Source: Paenibacillus paeoniae (lineage in GTDB: Bacteria; Bacillota; Bacilli; Paenibacillales; Paenibacillaceae). From it: a stretch of 64,000 nucleotides of DNA. The position numbers and the translations under genes are program-made. The stretch is taken from the NCBI RefSeq assembly GCF_003388735.1, contig NZ_QUBQ01000001.1:496001-560000 (forward strand). Reading direction: 5' to 3'. The first letter of the stretch is position 1, and each line of letters opens with the position of its first letter. Positions 1 to 9,603 of this stretch are shown here, in pieces. The notes beneath the pieces are model-generated. The model saw nothing but the letters and a program-made list of their open reading frames with translations. It ran no database searches and was not told the DNA's origin.

Positions 1-1
1 T

Positions 2-229
2 TACTTGCCGTTAGCAGGCTTAATCGATATTTCGCAAGAGATTGCTCGTCTGGAGAAAGAGGTTAAGACGCTAATCTCCGAGGTGGAACGGGTTGAGAAG
101 AAGCTCGGCAATGAGGGCTTCGTAGCGAAGGCGCCTGCCAAAGTTATTGAGGAAGAACGCGCCAAGATGGCTGATTACGCTGAGAAGAGAGACAAAGTGC
201 TGGCTCGCATCACAGAATTGCGCGGCTAG
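2..229 (+). CDS. valS: Valine--tRNA ligase, C-terminal end (partial)
   Basis: Only the last 75 or so codons are in the window; the gene enters from the left edge. ValRS charges tRNA-Val with valine. The visible part begins with the [10 protein letters not shown] segment and continues as a Leu/Glu/Lys-rich helical hairpin ([23 protein letters not shown], then the [15 protein letters not shown] signature). This is the C-terminal coiled-coil arm that contacts the tRNA elbow in bacterial ValRS. It ends about 25 bases before folC, the usual valS-folC order in Bacillales. The fragment is short, but the arm signature is distinctive. Confidence 0.93.
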   Translation, partial: YLPLAGLIDISQEIARLEKEVKTLISEVERVEKKLGNEGFVAKAPAKVIEEERAKMADYAEKRDKVLARITELRG

Positions 230-254
230 TCCTAGAGCGGAAGAAGGGATAGAC

Positions 255-1643
255 ATGACAGATACAACGATGCAGCAGCATAGGGAGAGCGACGCTCTCC
301 CTACCTACCAGGCAGCGACGGATTGGATCACAGGACTCCTGCCATTCGGCATTCGACCAGGTCTTGACCGGATTGAGGCGCTTATGGAGCGTCTCGGCAA
401 TCCGCATCGCAGACTGAAATTCATACATGTCGCAGGCACGAATGGCAAGGGATCGGTATGCGCGTATTTGACCAGCGTGTTGTTCCAAAGCGGATACGAT
501 GTCGGTACATTCACATCGCCTTATATCACGAAATTCACCAACAGATTTCAATATAACGGCAAAGACATACAAGAAGAGCAATTGCTGGCGCTTGCCAATG
601 AGCTGAAGCCTCATGTCGAAGCAATCGGGGAGACAGAGCTAGGGTCACCGACGATGTTCGAAGTATCAACGGCGCTCGCCATTCTTTACTTCGCCAAGGT
701 AACATACCCTGATTACGTCGTATGGGAGACCGGTCTTGGCGGTCGAATGGATGTGACCAATATCGTCTATCCGGTCATATCTGTCATTACCAATGTCGGT
801 CACGATCATATGGACCGTCTTGGCGACACGCTGGCGCAAGTAGCGGAGGAGAAGGCTGGCATTATCAAGCCGGGCGTTCCAGTTGTCAGCGCGGTGACGC
901 AGCCGGAAGTGGTGGATGTCATTCGGCGGGTTGCCGGGGAGAAGAGCAGCACGTTGTACATGCTCGGCGAGCAATTCAGCGAATCGGCGCTTGAAGTGCG
1001 GCAGGATGAACAGCAGTTCCGCTTCCAGGGCATGTTCCGAACCATTGAACCGCTTGGCATCTCGCTAAATGGGGCGCATCAGCGGACGAATGCAGCTGTT
1101 GCTGTCATGACGGTAGAGGTGCTGCGGCAATATCAGGCGCTAGTTGTCGAGGACGACGCCCTGCAAGAAGGTTTGCTCAAGGCAGAATGGCCGGGCAGGC
1201 TGGAGATGGTGAAGCGCGAGCCTCGCATTTTGCTTGATGGCGCGCATAATCCGGAAGGTGCGGAGATGCTGGCGAAGGCTTTGAAGGACACCTATAAGTA
1301 CGATCGTCTCCATGTTGTGATGGGGATGCTGGAGAATAAGAATCATCGGGAGACATTTAAGCATATACTACCAATAGTGGATACGCTTATCTTAACCGAG
1401 CCCGATTATCGGATGAAGATGGAAGCGCAGGATTTGGCCGCTATCGTACAGGAGCTGCGCCAGAACCTGCAAGGCGGGAAGCCGTTCGAGCTTGTCATCG
1501 AGAAGGATTGGAAGCAGGCATTGCAAACATTACAACAGGTTACCGGGTCTTCGGATCTTGGGGTCGTGACAGGGACGCTTTATTTGATAGCGGACGTTCG
1601 CGCCCGCTTGCTGTACAACTCGGATTCTGAAAAAGGTTGGTGA
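255..1643 (+). CDS. folC: Bifunctional folylpolyglutamate / dihydrofolate synthase
   Basis: Adds glutamates to folates in the cytoplasm, and in many bacteria also joins glutamate to dihydropteroate. The 462-residue product has the Mur-ligase fold. The P-loop GTNGKGS is at residues 61-67, followed by the folate-loop region [12 protein letters not shown], the metal-site segment [12 protein letters not shown], the NVGHDHM motif and, in the C-terminal domain, LDGAHNPEG. The ATG at 255 was chosen because a purine-rich site (gaagaaggg) lies just upstream; the reading frame stays open further upstream but only across the valS terminus. It lies between valS and murC and is probably cotranscribed with murC, which begins 7 bases after its stop. 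Confidence 0.95.
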   Translation: MTDTTMQQHRESDALPTYQAATDWITGLLPFGIRPGLDRIEALMERLGNPHRRLKFIHVAGTNGKGSVCAYLTSVLFQSGYDVGTFTSPYITKFTNRFQYNGKDIQEEQLLALANELKPHVEAIGETELGSPTMFEVSTALAILYFAKVTYPDYVVWETGLGGRMDVTNIVYPVISVITNVGHDHMDRLGDTLAQVAEEKAGIIKPGVPVVSAVTQPEVVDVIRRVAGEKSSTLYMLGEQFSESALEVRQDEQQFRFQGMFRTIEPLGISLNGAHQRTNAAVAVMTVEVLRQYQALVVEDDALQEGLLKAEWPGRLEMVKREPRILLDGAHNPEGAEMLAKALKDTYKYDRLHVVMGMLENKNHRETFKHILPIVDTLILTEPDYRMKMEAQDLAAIVQELRQNLQGGKPFELVIEKDWKQALQTLQQVTGSSDLGVVTGTLYLIADVRARLLYNSDSEKGW

Positions 1644-1650
1644 ACCGTCT

Positions 1651-3051
1651 TTGAATACGGCAGAACATGTTCATTTCATCGGGATCGGCGGTTACGGCAT
1701 GAGCGCGATTGCGCGCGTCATGCTAGAGATGGGCTATAAGGTAACCGGTTCCGATGTCGCGAGGCAGGAGCTTACGGAGAAGCTTGCTGCAAAAGGAGCC
1801 GATATCTACATCGGCCATCAGCCGGAGCATGTGCGAGGCGCCGATCTGGTTGTGTACTCGACAGCTCTGACGAGCGACAATGTGGAGCGCAAGGCGGCGG
1901 AGGAGCTTAATATTCCGGTGCTGCACCGCGCACAAATGCTGGCAAGGCTGATGAATGCGGGGAAAGGCGTTGCTGTAGCGGGTGCGCACGGCAAGACGAC
2001 CACCTCCTCCATGATTGCGCTTGTCATGGAAGCTTGCAAAGCCGATCCTACTTACATTATCGGCGGAGAAATCGTAAACGTAGGCACAAATGCAAAAGCG
2101 GGCAAAGGCGAATATGTGGTGGCGGAAGCGGATGAGAGCGACGGCTCCTTCCTGCAATACCATCCCTCCATCGCGATTGTTACCAATATCGAGCCTGATC
2201 ATTTGGAAAATTATGATGGGGATTTCGAGAAGCTGAAGGCAGCTTATGTACAATTTCTACAGCAGGTGAAAGATGGCGGCAAAGCGATCGTCTGCATTGA
2301 CAGCGAGACGGTTAGGGAGCTTCTGCCTCGTATCTATAAGGGGGACACGAATCGGGAAGCGTCTCAGCTCATCACTTACGGCATTCAAGAAGACGCCTTG
2401 TACAGGGCGGACAATATCGTACTCGGCGACCGCAAGGTATCCTTCGACGTGCTGAAGAGCGGTGTGCTTCTCGGCAACATCTCGTTATCCGTGCCAGGTC
2501 TTCACAACGTGTCGAACGCGATGGCAACCATCATTACGTGCTTGGAGGCGGGACTTGATTTCGACGCCATCAAAGCGGCAATTAGTTCCTTCCGTGGAGC
2601 CAAGCGGCGATTCCAGGTGCTCGGGGAAGTGAATGACATTCTCGTCATTGACGATTATGCCCATCATCCCACCGAAATCCAGGCAACCATCAGCGCAGCC
2701 AAGGCAACGGGCAAACGCATAATCGCGGTATTCCAGCCTCAGCGCTATACAAGAACGTTTTTCCTGTTTGAGCAATTCAGCAGATCGTTCTCGGAGGCGG
2801 ATGAGGTGATCATTACCGATATCTACTCTCCAGCCGGAGAGAAGCAGATCGAGGGCGTCAACTCCGTCAAGCTGGTTGAGCTGATTCGCAAGAACAGCCA
2901 TGCCACAGCGGAATACATTGCGACCAAGGAAGAAGTATTGAGCGTGCTCAAGGAGCGAGTGGCTCCAGGAGATCTGGTTATTACAATGGGAGCAGGAGAC
3001 ATTTGGAAAGCGGCTGATGCACTGGCCAAACATTTGACTTCGGCTTCCTGA
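1651..3051 (+). CDS. murC: UDP-N-acetylmuramate--L-alanine ligase
   Basis: Cytoplasmic step of peptidoglycan precursor synthesis: ATP-dependent ligation of L-Ala to UDP-MurNAc. The 466-residue protein has all three Mur-ligase domains. They are the N-terminal nucleotide-binding [11 protein letters not shown] (11-21), the central ATP-binding GAHGKTTT (111-118) with [10 protein letters not shown] and [10 protein letters not shown], and the C-terminal DDYAHHPTE with QPQRYTR. The start is TTG, 7 bases after folC, with a weak purine-rich site upstream. A strong terminator follows. The MurC identity, rather than MurD/E/F or Mpl, rests on the N-terminal GIGGxGM motif, the DDYAHHPTE motif and overall length. 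Confidence 0.96.
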   Translation: MNTAEHVHFIGIGGYGMSAIARVMLEMGYKVTGSDVARQELTEKLAAKGADIYIGHQPEHVRGADLVVYSTALTSDNVERKAAEELNIPVLHRAQMLARLMNAGKGVAVAGAHGKTTTSSMIALVMEACKADPTYIIGGEIVNVGTNAKAGKGEYVVAEADESDGSFLQYHPSIAIVTNIEPDHLENYDGDFEKLKAAYVQFLQQVKDGGKAIVCIDSETVRELLPRIYKGDTNREASQLITYGIQEDALYRADNIVLGDRKVSFDVLKSGVLLGNISLSVPGLHNVSNAMATIITCLEAGLDFDAIKAAISSFRGAKRRFQVLGEVNDILVIDDYAHHPTEIQATISAAKATGKRIIAVFQPQRYTRTFFLFEQFSRSFSEADEVIITDIYSPAGEKQIEGVNSVKLVELIRKNSHATAEYIATKEEVLSVLKERVAPGDLVITMGAGDIWKAADALAKHLTSAS

Positions 3052-3069
3052 TGATAGGTGCGAAATAGG

Positions 3070-3109
3070 AGAAGCGGGACCCTCTTTAGAGGGTTCTGCT
3101 TCTTTTTTT
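3070..3109 (+). terminator. Rho-independent terminator after murC
   Basis: Long stem whose outer arms are agaagc and gcttct and whose inner arms are ggaccctc and gagggttct, with a TTTA loop, followed by seven or more T residues. It ends the valS-folC-murC transcription unit. Confidence 0.9.
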
Positions 3110-3188
3110 GAATCTCTCAATATCTCGTCATAACTCTCTTTTTCATCTCATAGACTAATAGCAGACATTGGGACGAGGAGAGATGGAC

Positions 3189-4571
3189 ATGAATCCAAAC
3201 AACCGGATAACCTACCGCTTTGATCGGCAAGGCCAGCAGATCGACAAAAAAGAAGCAATTCCGCAACGCAACGAAGAGCAGCGCAGGAAACAATCGCCAA
3301 CTGGCAATGTAATCCCCTTATATCAGCCGGTGGTTTCGAATGGTATAGATGACACTCATCCATGGGACAGCGTCTTCCAGGAGGATGTCGGCGAGTTGGA
3401 GAAGCTGATCCGCGATTCTGCCGATGAAGCTGAGGATAGTAGAATGGCGAAGCAAGGGGATACCGGAGCTTCAAGAAGAAGCGGTGATGCAGAGCGGGAA
3501 TCCAAGAAGTGGCAGGCGCCGGATGCGGCAGATCCATGGTCGTCCCTACAGCATGATCTCTCTGATTTTTCTGTTCCCGAAGCAAAGGACAGAGAGTATG
3601 AATCTGCATGGAACGGCGAACGCGATCATGGACCGATACTGGATGATGAAGGGCCGATCATTCGCAAATCAGGCGGACCGTCCTGGTTTAATGTGTTTTT
3701 GTCGGTTGCCGGAGCGCTGGCGACGGGCGCTTTGTTCGGTTACTTTATTCTGACCTTGTTCACGGGCGGCTTCATATGGCCGGGAAGCTCCCCGAATGGC
3801 GGTGCTGCAGAGGGGAATGGCATTACGCTAGAAGAAATCGTGAATCTACCTGTTACGGAGGGAATTGACGAAGGAGACAAGGGGAATACCGGCACAAAGA
3901 CGCCATCTGCGGAGCAACCGGATAATCCGGTAACCGCCGCAACGGTTAGCCTGGGCGGAGGACAAGCGTATTCGGTGCTTCAATTCGGGGTGTTCAAGGG
4001 AACGGAAGGACGCGATGAAGCACTCAAGCAGCTTGCGGCCAAAGGCTTGCCGGCTGCGACGATCCACTCTGGAGATTCCTACTATGTGTATGCGGGCATA
4101 GCGATGAATCAGAAAGAAGCAGCAGTGCTGGCTGCCCAAATGCCTGATATGCTCATTTACAAAAAGGAGCTAAAGCTGGCGCTGCCGGATCGCCTCCCTT
4201 TCACAGGCAGCGAAGAAGAGGCAAAGCAGTTCTTTGACCAGACGCATGCTCTGATTACCTCGTGGTCGAGTCTAATTGTGACGCAATTGGAGCAAGCCGA
4301 ATTGTCCCCGGTTGGAGAGGCTGCTTCGAAAGCGTGGCAAGACAAGGTGGAAGAATGGAAGACTGCAGCCGAAATTATGAAAAACGGCATAGGCGATGGC
4401 AAGGAAGGCGTCTATTTGGCCCAGCTGTCAGGCGCTGTGGGAGATGCCGGTGACGCGATGATTGGCTATGACAAGAAGACGAGCAAGGCGAGTCTGTGGA
4501 AGGCGCAAGAAGCCTTGATGCGCGCTGTGCTGGCGCAAAAAGAATGGTTTGAGTCTATGAGCGCATTGTAA
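3189..4571 (+). CDS. SPOR-domain single-pass membrane protein
   Basis: A 460-residue protein. It has a long charged, disordered N-terminal region, one membrane segment at about residues 166-192 (SWFNVFLSVAGALATGALFG onward), a Pro/Gly/Thr-rich linker, and a SPOR-like domain at about residues 259-320 (AYSVLQFGVFKGTEGRDEALKQL... with YYVYAGIA). SPOR domains bind peptidoglycan strands stripped of stem peptides, so a role at the septum or in the forespore envelope is likely but not shown. The rest (about 330-460) is helical and unassigned. The ATG at 3189 is preferred over 3183 because it sits 8 bases from the gaggag site. Neighbouring murC and mre-min genes fit an envelope role. Confidence 0.8.
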   Translation: MNPNNRITYRFDRQGQQIDKKEAIPQRNEEQRRKQSPTGNVIPLYQPVVSNGIDDTHPWDSVFQEDVGELEKLIRDSADEAEDSRMAKQGDTGASRRSGDAERESKKWQAPDAADPWSSLQHDLSDFSVPEAKDREYESAWNGERDHGPILDDEGPIIRKSGGPSWFNVFLSVAGALATGALFGYFILTLFTGGFIWPGSSPNGGAAEGNGITLEEIVNLPVTEGIDEGDKGNTGTKTPSAEQPDNPVTAATVSLGGGQAYSVLQFGVFKGTEGRDEALKQLAAKGLPAATIHSGDSYYVYAGIAMNQKEAAVLAAQMPDMLIYKKELKLALPDRLPFTGSEEEAKQFFDQTHALITSWSSLIVTQLEQAELSPVGEAASKAWQDKVEEWKTAAEIMKNGIGDGKEGVYLAQLSGAVGDAGDAMIGYDKKTSKASLWKAQEALMRAVLAQKEWFESMSAL

Positions 4572-4594
4572 AGAGCGAGCAACCTGCGTATAAT
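4566..4594 (+). promoter_or_regulatory. Candidate sigma-A promoter for the DUF4321-maf-radC genes
   Basis: TTGTAA and a perfect TATAAT separated by 17 bases. The -35 overlaps the stop codon of the SPOR gene. Position and spacing are good; the -35 match is 4 of 6. Confidence 0.5.
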
Positions 4595-4632
4595 AGAGTC
4601 AGGTGTCAATTCGTGGCGAAAGGGATTGAACG

Positions 4633-4875
4633 ATGAAGAAAAATGGCTGGATCTTTTTCTTGTTTATCGTACTGGGACTTGTGGCTGGCGCTCTCGTAGC
4701 CCGTTGGCTGGAGCCCGTTCAAGGCCTGTCTTTTCTGACCAAGCCGATCGTGACAACCTGGTCGCCTGCGCTTGATTTGTACGTGCTAAGCTTTGATTTT
4801 ACGCTGAATTTGCAATTGAGCTTGTTCAGTATCGTGGGCGCGGCACTCGCTATCTGGCTGTATCGCAAGATGTAG
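4633..4875 (+). CDS. DUF4321 family small membrane protein
   Basis: An 80-residue protein with two predicted membrane helices (about residues 5-24 and 58-76) joined by a stretch with WLEPVQGLSFLTKP and a conserved-looking LDLYVLSFDFTLNLQL motif. The pattern and the location just ahead of maf and radC match the DUF4321 family of Firmicutes. No biochemical function is known. A purine-rich site (gaaaggga) lies just upstream of the ATG. Confidence 0.75.
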   Translation: MKKNGWIFFLFIVLGLVAGALVARWLEPVQGLSFLTKPIVTTWSPALDLYVLSFDFTLNLQLSLFSIVGAALAIWLYRKM

Positions 4876-4936
4876 AATACGGTCTGGCAATTAGAGTCAT
4901 AGCGATTGGACAGGCAATCTAAGGAGAATACGAAGT

Positions 4937-5575
4937 ATGTCTATTAATTTGAGTGTAAACGAACCGATAAGCCGGATCGTATTGGCTTCATCGTCACCGC
5001 GCCGGAAGGAACTGGTCGCATCTTTGGACCTTTCCTTGCCGGTTTATATTTTGTCTACGGATGCGGACGAGACTGTCCAGGACCACTGGACGCCGCAGGA
5101 AACCGTGGAGGAGCTTAGCCTGCTCAAAGCTACAGCAGCGCTTGCCATGCTTCCCAAGCGGGGGGATAAGTCCGATGGAACCTCTGATCTCATTATCGCT
5201 GCGGATACGATCGTGGCGCTAGGTGGAGATATTCTGGGCAAGCCGCGGAACGACGATGAGGCGGCAAGCATGCTGGAGAGGCTGTCGGGTCATCAGCATG
5301 ACGTCTTCACGGGCATTGCTTGCATCGCTGTGGATTCCGGCAAGACGCTGGTCGCCAGCCGCAGAACCAAAGTGAGGATGAAGGAGCTTGGCAGCGAGCG
5401 GATCAGACGTTATGTGGCGACTGGCGAACCTCGCGATAAGGCGGGCTCTTACGGCATACAAGGGCTGGGTTCTACGCTGGTGGAAGAGATCGAAGGTTGT
5501 TATTTCAACGTCGTCGGCCTTCCGTTGTCGCTCCTGTCAGATATGTTGGAGCGGTATGGCATCCGTGTTTTATAA
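4937..5575 (+). CDS. maf: Maf-family nucleotide pyrophosphatase (septum-site protein)
   Basis: Hydrolyses non-canonical or modified nucleoside triphosphates; B. subtilis Maf is also linked to arrest of septation. The 212-residue protein begins its domain with LASSSPRRKEL (16-26), has the catalytic DTIV aspartate at residue 90, GKPRNDDEA, and the SGHQHDVFTG motif, all standard for Maf. An aaggagaa site precedes the ATG. It precedes radC and mreBCD, as in B. subtilis. Confidence 0.93.
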   Translation: MSINLSVNEPISRIVLASSSPRRKELVASLDLSLPVYILSTDADETVQDHWTPQETVEELSLLKATAALAMLPKRGDKSDGTSDLIIAADTIVALGGDILGKPRNDDEAASMLERLSGHQHDVFTGIACIAVDSGKTLVASRRTKVRMKELGSERIRRYVATGEPRDKAGSYGIQGLGSTLVEEIEGCYFNVVGLPLSLLSDMLERYGIRVL

Positions 5576-5647
5576 GCGATAGGATCGATTCTTGACGGGG
5601 AATGAAATGGCGAATAAATACTTTTAACAAGAGGGCAGGTTAGGGAC

Positions 5648-6337
5648 ATGATTGCGCATACATCAGGTTTGCGGAATGTCCCCCATGAAGAACGTCCAAG
5701 AGAGCGCATGATGACATATGGGGCTGAAGCTTTAAGCCATGCGGAATTGCTGGCTATATTATTGCGGACTGGCACTAGGAATCAGTCTGCCGTGCATGTG
5801 GCAGGCGCTATTCTCAAGCAATGCGGCAATCTGCGCAATTTGATGGACATGAGCATGGAAGAACTGACGGCTATATCCGGGGTCGGTCCGGCCAAAGCGC
5901 TCCAGCTTCGTGCAGGCATTGAGCTTGGGCGGCGTATTACTAAGAGCAGGCTTGGCGACGTTACGACGGTGAGAAGGCCTAAGGATGCTGCCGACTTTAT
6001 TATGGAAGAGCTTCGTTATCTCAAGAAAGAGCATTTTGTATGTATGTTTCTCAACACCAAAAACCACATTATTGCCCGGGAAACATTGTCAGTAGGAACG
6101 CTTAATGCATCGCTTGTGCATCCAAGAGAAGTGTTCCGGGCAGCGATCAAATATAACAGCGCATCTATTATATGCGCGCACAATCATCCAAGCGGCGACC
6201 CAGCGCCAAGTCCAGAGGATATTTCCTTGACGGGGAGATTGGCGGAAGCGGGGCAACTGGTCGGAATTGAACTGCTCGATCACTTGGTCATCGGGGATGG
6301 CAGATTCGTCAGTTTGAAGGAGCTAGGCCATCTGTAA
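5648..6337 (+). CDS. radC: RadC-family JAB/MPN metalloprotease-like protein
   Basis: A 229-residue protein. A helix-hairpin-helix region at about 74-94 (ISGVGPAKALQLRAGIELG) is followed by an MPN/JAB domain with the metal-binding motif HNHPSGDPAPS (His178, His180, Asp184). The family was named for a supposed role in DNA repair that later work did not support; its function is unsettled. A start at 5648 follows a gagggcaggttaggg site. The gene lies between maf and mreB, the classic order in rod-shaped Firmicutes. Confidence 0.93.
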   Translation: MIAHTSGLRNVPHEERPRERMMTYGAEALSHAELLAILLRTGTRNQSAVHVAGAILKQCGNLRNLMDMSMEELTAISGVGPAKALQLRAGIELGRRITKSRLGDVTTVRRPKDAADFIMEELRYLKKEHFVCMFLNTKNHIIARETLSVGTLNASLVHPREVFRAAIKYNSASIICAHNHPSGDPAPSPEDISLTGRLAEAGQLVGIELLDHLVIGDGRFVSLKELGHL

Positions 6338-6343
6338 TATAAT
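6314..6343 (+). promoter_or_regulatory. Candidate promoter for mreBCD-minCD
   Basis: TTGAAG and TATAAT separated by 18 bases, lying across the end of radC about 35 bases before the mreB start. This would give the shape and division genes a promoter of their own. Confidence 0.45.
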
Positions 6344-6378
6344 ATAAGGGATTGTCGTAATGAGAAGGGAGCAAGAAC

Positions 6379-7410
6379 ATGTTTGGGAGCTTTTCGAAAG
6401 ATTTGGGAATTGATTTGGGTACGGCAAACACTCTTGTTTATGTAAAAGGAAAAGGCATTGTCGTAAGAGAACCGTCGGTGGTGGCTCTGCGTACTGATAC
6501 AAAAACAATCGAAGCGGTCGGCGAGCAAGCGAAAAAAATGATCGGTAGAACGCCGGGCAACATTCGTGCTGTCAGACCGATGAAAGACGGCGTTATTGCA
6601 GACTTTGAGACAACGGCAACGATGATTAAGTATTTCATCCGATCCGCTCAGAAGCAGCGGTCGTTGTTCCCGCGCCATCCTAATGTGATGGTCTGTGTGC
6701 CATCCGGCATAACAGCTGTTGAGCAGAGAGCGGTAGAGGACGCAGCCAAGCAAGCGGGCGCGCGTGAAGCGTTTATTATCGAGGAGCCGTTCGCAGCGGC
6801 TATCGGGGCGGACCTTCCAGTATGGGAGCCAACTGGCAGTATGGTCGTGGATATCGGCGGCGGTACGACTGAAGTTGCGGTAATCTCGCTGGGCGGCATC
6901 GTAACGAGCCGTTCGATCCGCGTGGCGGGCGACGAGATGGATGAGGCGATTATTCAGTATATCAAGCGTCTGTATAACCTAATGATCGGTGAGAGAACGT
7001 CTGAGCAGCTTAAGATGGAGATCGGATCGGCGCTTCAGCTCGACAAGCCGGAGACGCTAGAGATTAGAGGCCGCGATCTGGTATCAGGCCTGCCTAAGAC
7101 GTTGCCGATTACGTCGGATGAGATTACGGACGCATTGATGGACACCATTAACTCCATTGTCGACGCCGTCAAAGTTACGCTGGAGAAATGTCCGCCGGAG
7201 TTGTCCGCCGACATTATGGACAGAGGTATCGTGCTTACAGGCGGAGGCGCTCTTCTACGGAATCTTGACAAGCTGCTGCAACGCGAGACGGGGATGCCGG
7301 TTATCGTAGCTGAGAACCCGCTGGACTGCGTGGCGATCGGAACGGGTCGCTCTCTCGACAACATCCATTTGTTCAAGAACAGAGGCTCTTCGGGACGATC
7401 CAAGCGCTAG
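6379..7410 (+). CDS. mreB: Rod shape-determining actin homologue MreB
   Basis: Membrane-associated actin-like ATPase that guides lateral wall synthesis by the elongasome. The 343 residues match the family length. The first phosphate-binding loop is in [11 protein letters not shown] (8-18), the second in [18 protein letters not shown], and the adenosine motif in VLTGGGALL. The N-terminus has a short amphipathic stretch ([10 protein letters not shown]) of the kind used for membrane contact. The gene leads mreBCD, and its location here supports MreB rather than Mbl or MreBH. An agaagggag site precedes the ATG. Confidence 0.97.
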   Translation: MFGSFSKDLGIDLGTANTLVYVKGKGIVVREPSVVALRTDTKTIEAVGEQAKKMIGRTPGNIRAVRPMKDGVIADFETTATMIKYFIRSAQKQRSLFPRHPNVMVCVPSGITAVEQRAVEDAAKQAGAREAFIIEEPFAAAIGADLPVWEPTGSMVVDIGGGTTEVAVISLGGIVTSRSIRVAGDEMDEAIIQYIKRLYNLMIGERTSEQLKMEIGSALQLDKPETLEIRGRDLVSGLPKTLPITSDEITDALMDTINSIVDAVKVTLEKCPPELSADIMDRGIVLTGGGALLRNLDKLLQRETGMPVIVAENPLDCVAIGTGRSLDNIHLFKNRGSSGRSKR

Positions 7411-7450
7411 GCCGGTTTTCGATTAACAGGAATGGATAAGGGATGGGCAG

Positions 7451-8347
7451 GTGATCGGGCTGTTTAATCTAATGAGGAATAAGCGAGTCTTCATGCTTAT
7501 GATCGGATTGATATTGTTCATTGCGATCATCGGCTTCTCATTAAGTGATCGCAAGGAGATGAGCTGGCCGGAGAAGTTTCTAAGAGATACGACCGGTTAT
7601 GTTCAGCAATGGTTCTACAAGCCCGCTGGTTATATAGCGGGCTTCTTTGAGGATATTAGAAATCTTCGTCAACTTCACGAAGAAAACGAGCAACTTAAAT
7701 TGTTGGCTGCGGCGTATGCTCGCGACAAGGTAACTTATAATTTCATCAAGAACGATAACGAGCGGCTGCAGCGGGAGCTTAATTTCACCGAGCAGCAGAA
7801 GCAGATGTACAATTACAATTATTTGATCGCACAAGTTATATCGGTTAATAATGACGCTAATAATCGCACGATGAGTATCAATCTGGGCTCGAAAAACGGC
7901 ATTAAGCCGAATCTGGCAGTGACGACAGTCGACGGCCTGATCGGTTTGGTCAGTTCTGTCACCCCTTATACGGCGACCATTACACCGATTACGGAGCTTA
8001 ACGAAGTGTCGATAGCGTTCAATTCGATCTCAGCGACGATTGAGGGGCGCGAGAACGAGTCGTTCGGCATCCTGAGCAGCTACAACCGTGATACAGGCAT
8101 GCTTATTATGACGAAAATTGGCGAGACCGACAAAATGGAGATTGGCGATACGGTCATTACGTCCGGAATTGGCGGCGTGTATCCGCGCGGACTTCGCGTC
8201 GGGACCGTTGAGACAAAGCAGGTAGGTGATTTCGGTCTCACTTATACGGCTTCAGTGAAGCTGGCAGCCAGCTTCGACCATCTGACAGAAGTGTTTGTTG
8301 TTCAGCCGCCGGAGATGGATACGGATTCGGAGGATGAGCAGCAATGA
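7451..8347 (+). CDS. mreC: Rod shape-determining protein MreC
   Basis: Bitopic elongasome scaffold with its main domain outside the membrane. The 298-residue protein has one membrane helix (about residues 14-32), a coiled coil (about 70-115, rich in Glu, Leu and Gln) and two beta-barrel domains with the conserved stretches VISVNNDANNRTMSINLGSKNGIK and GDTVITSGIGGVYPRGLRVG. The start is GTG at 7451, after gggatgggcag. The stop overlaps the mreD start by 4 bases (ATGA), so the two are translationally coupled. Confidence 0.95.
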   Translation: MIGLFNLMRNKRVFMLMIGLILFIAIIGFSLSDRKEMSWPEKFLRDTTGYVQQWFYKPAGYIAGFFEDIRNLRQLHEENEQLKLLAAAYARDKVTYNFIKNDNERLQRELNFTEQQKQMYNYNYLIAQVISVNNDANNRTMSINLGSKNGIKPNLAVTTVDGLIGLVSSVTPYTATITPITELNEVSIAFNSISATIEGRENESFGILSSYNRDTGMLIMTKIGETDKMEIGDTVITSGIGGVYPRGLRVGTVETKQVGDFGLTYTASVKLAASFDHLTEVFVVQPPEMDTDSEDEQQ

Positions 8348-8868
8348 GCATGAATAGGATCGTTATCCTCATGCTGCTTTTATTCGTTATCGAAGGCGCA
8401 ATTATGCCTTGGATTATCCCGGCTGGATTCGGAGATCGAATCATCCCGCACTTTGTTTTCGTTATTGTGCTTTATTCGGCTCTTTATGGCAATCGCCATC
8501 AGGCTTTAATGTTAGGCGCGGGTTTTGGCCTGCTGCAAGATATTGTCTATTACGGACATTTAATCGGCGGACATTTTTTTATGATGGGACTGATAGGTTA
8601 CTTTACAGGCGTGTTGCTGGAGCGCAAGCGCGTCACGGTAATCATGGCGTTGACGGTCATTGGGTTCGCTTGCATCGTGTATGATACGGCCTTGTTCTAT
8701 ATTTATAAGGTATTCCGCATTACCGACGCTGCTTATGCATGGGCACTGCTGAATCATATACTGCCAAGCCTGTTTCTCCAACTTGCATTCGCGCTTGCTT
8801 GCTATATTCCGGTCAGACGCATTTTTGAATCTCGAAGCAAGGCATTGCCTGACAGCGAAGAAGAATAA
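8344..8868 (+). CDS. mreD: Rod shape-determining protein MreD
   Basis: A polytopic inner part of the elongasome, 174 residues and highly hydrophobic, with five or six predicted membrane helices. The family-typical segment GFGLLQDIVYYGHLIGGHFF lies in the middle. It starts within the mreC stop codon (ATGA overlap). Sequence conservation in this family is low, so identity rests on topology, this motif and the mreBC context. Confidence 0.92.
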   Translation: MSMNRIVILMLLLFVIEGAIMPWIIPAGFGDRIIPHFVFVIVLYSALYGNRHQALMLGAGFGLLQDIVYYGHLIGGHFFMMGLIGYFTGVLLERKRVTVIMALTVIGFACIVYDTALFYIYKVFRITDAAYAWALLNHILPSLFLQLAFALACYIPVRRIFESRSKALPDSEEE

Positions 8869-8934
8869 TTCGATGCGCAATTGCAGGAATTCGGCGCGGC
8901 CAGCAAGAATTCATTAGGTTGGGGAGGGACGGTT

Positions 8935-9600
8935 GTGACCGAGAAACAACATATCATGATTAAAGGCGTCAAGGAAGGTCTCTTGTTCCTTCTCGACGAT
9001 CAGTGTGAATTCGAAGCTTTGCTAGCCGAATTGCAATATAAACTGGAGAAAACTCATCAGCAGCTGCTTACCGGACCGCTTGTGCATATCCATGTAAAGC
9101 TGGGCTCGCGAATAGCGAGCGATGAGCAGAAGGAGCAGCTAGCAAGTATTATCCGATCTCAAGGAAATCTGATTATCGGATCGATGGAATCGGATTTGCC
9201 GGAGCCTTCGGACCCTACATCGAACAAATCCAAACTTCATGTCATCACGTCCATCGTACGCTCGGGACAGACACTGGAGCATGACGGCGATCTCTTGCTG
9301 ATTGGCGATGTGAATCCGGGCGGGACCTTGTTGTGTACGGGAGATATCTATGTGCTCGGCGCGCTTCGCGGGATGGCCCATGCTGGAATAGCGGGGCGGC
9401 AGGATGTTGTCATCGCGACATCGCTCATGAGGCCGACGCAACTGCGCATTGCAGATATCGTAAGCAGGCCGCCGGAAGAATGGCTGACCGGAGACGCTGC
9501 GATGGAATTCGCTTATTTGGAAGAAGGACAGATGCAGATCGACAAGCTGTCTCAATTATTCCGAATCAGGCATAATCCTATAATGTTTAAAGGAGTGTAG
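8935..9600 (+). CDS. minC: Septum-site inhibitor MinC
   Basis: Inhibits FtsZ assembly away from midcell, recruited by MinD. The 221-residue protein has an N-terminal domain (about 1-105) and the beta-helix C-terminal domain with HDGDLLLIGDVNPGG and GDIYVLGALRGMAHAG, which carries the MinD-binding surface. GTG at 8935 was chosen because a ggggaggga site sits 7 bases upstream; the frame is open further upstream without a ribosome site. The minD start follows the stop by 3 bases. Confidence 0.93.
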   Translation: MTEKQHIMIKGVKEGLLFLLDDQCEFEALLAELQYKLEKTHQQLLTGPLVHIHVKLGSRIASDEQKEQLASIIRSQGNLIIGSMESDLPEPSDPTSNKSKLHVITSIVRSGQTLEHDGDLLLIGDVNPGGTLLCTGDIYVLGALRGMAHAGIAGRQDVVIATSLMRPTQLRIADIVSRPPEEWLTGDAAMEFAYLEEGQMQIDKLSQLFRIRHNPIMFKGV

Positions 9601-9603
9601 AGC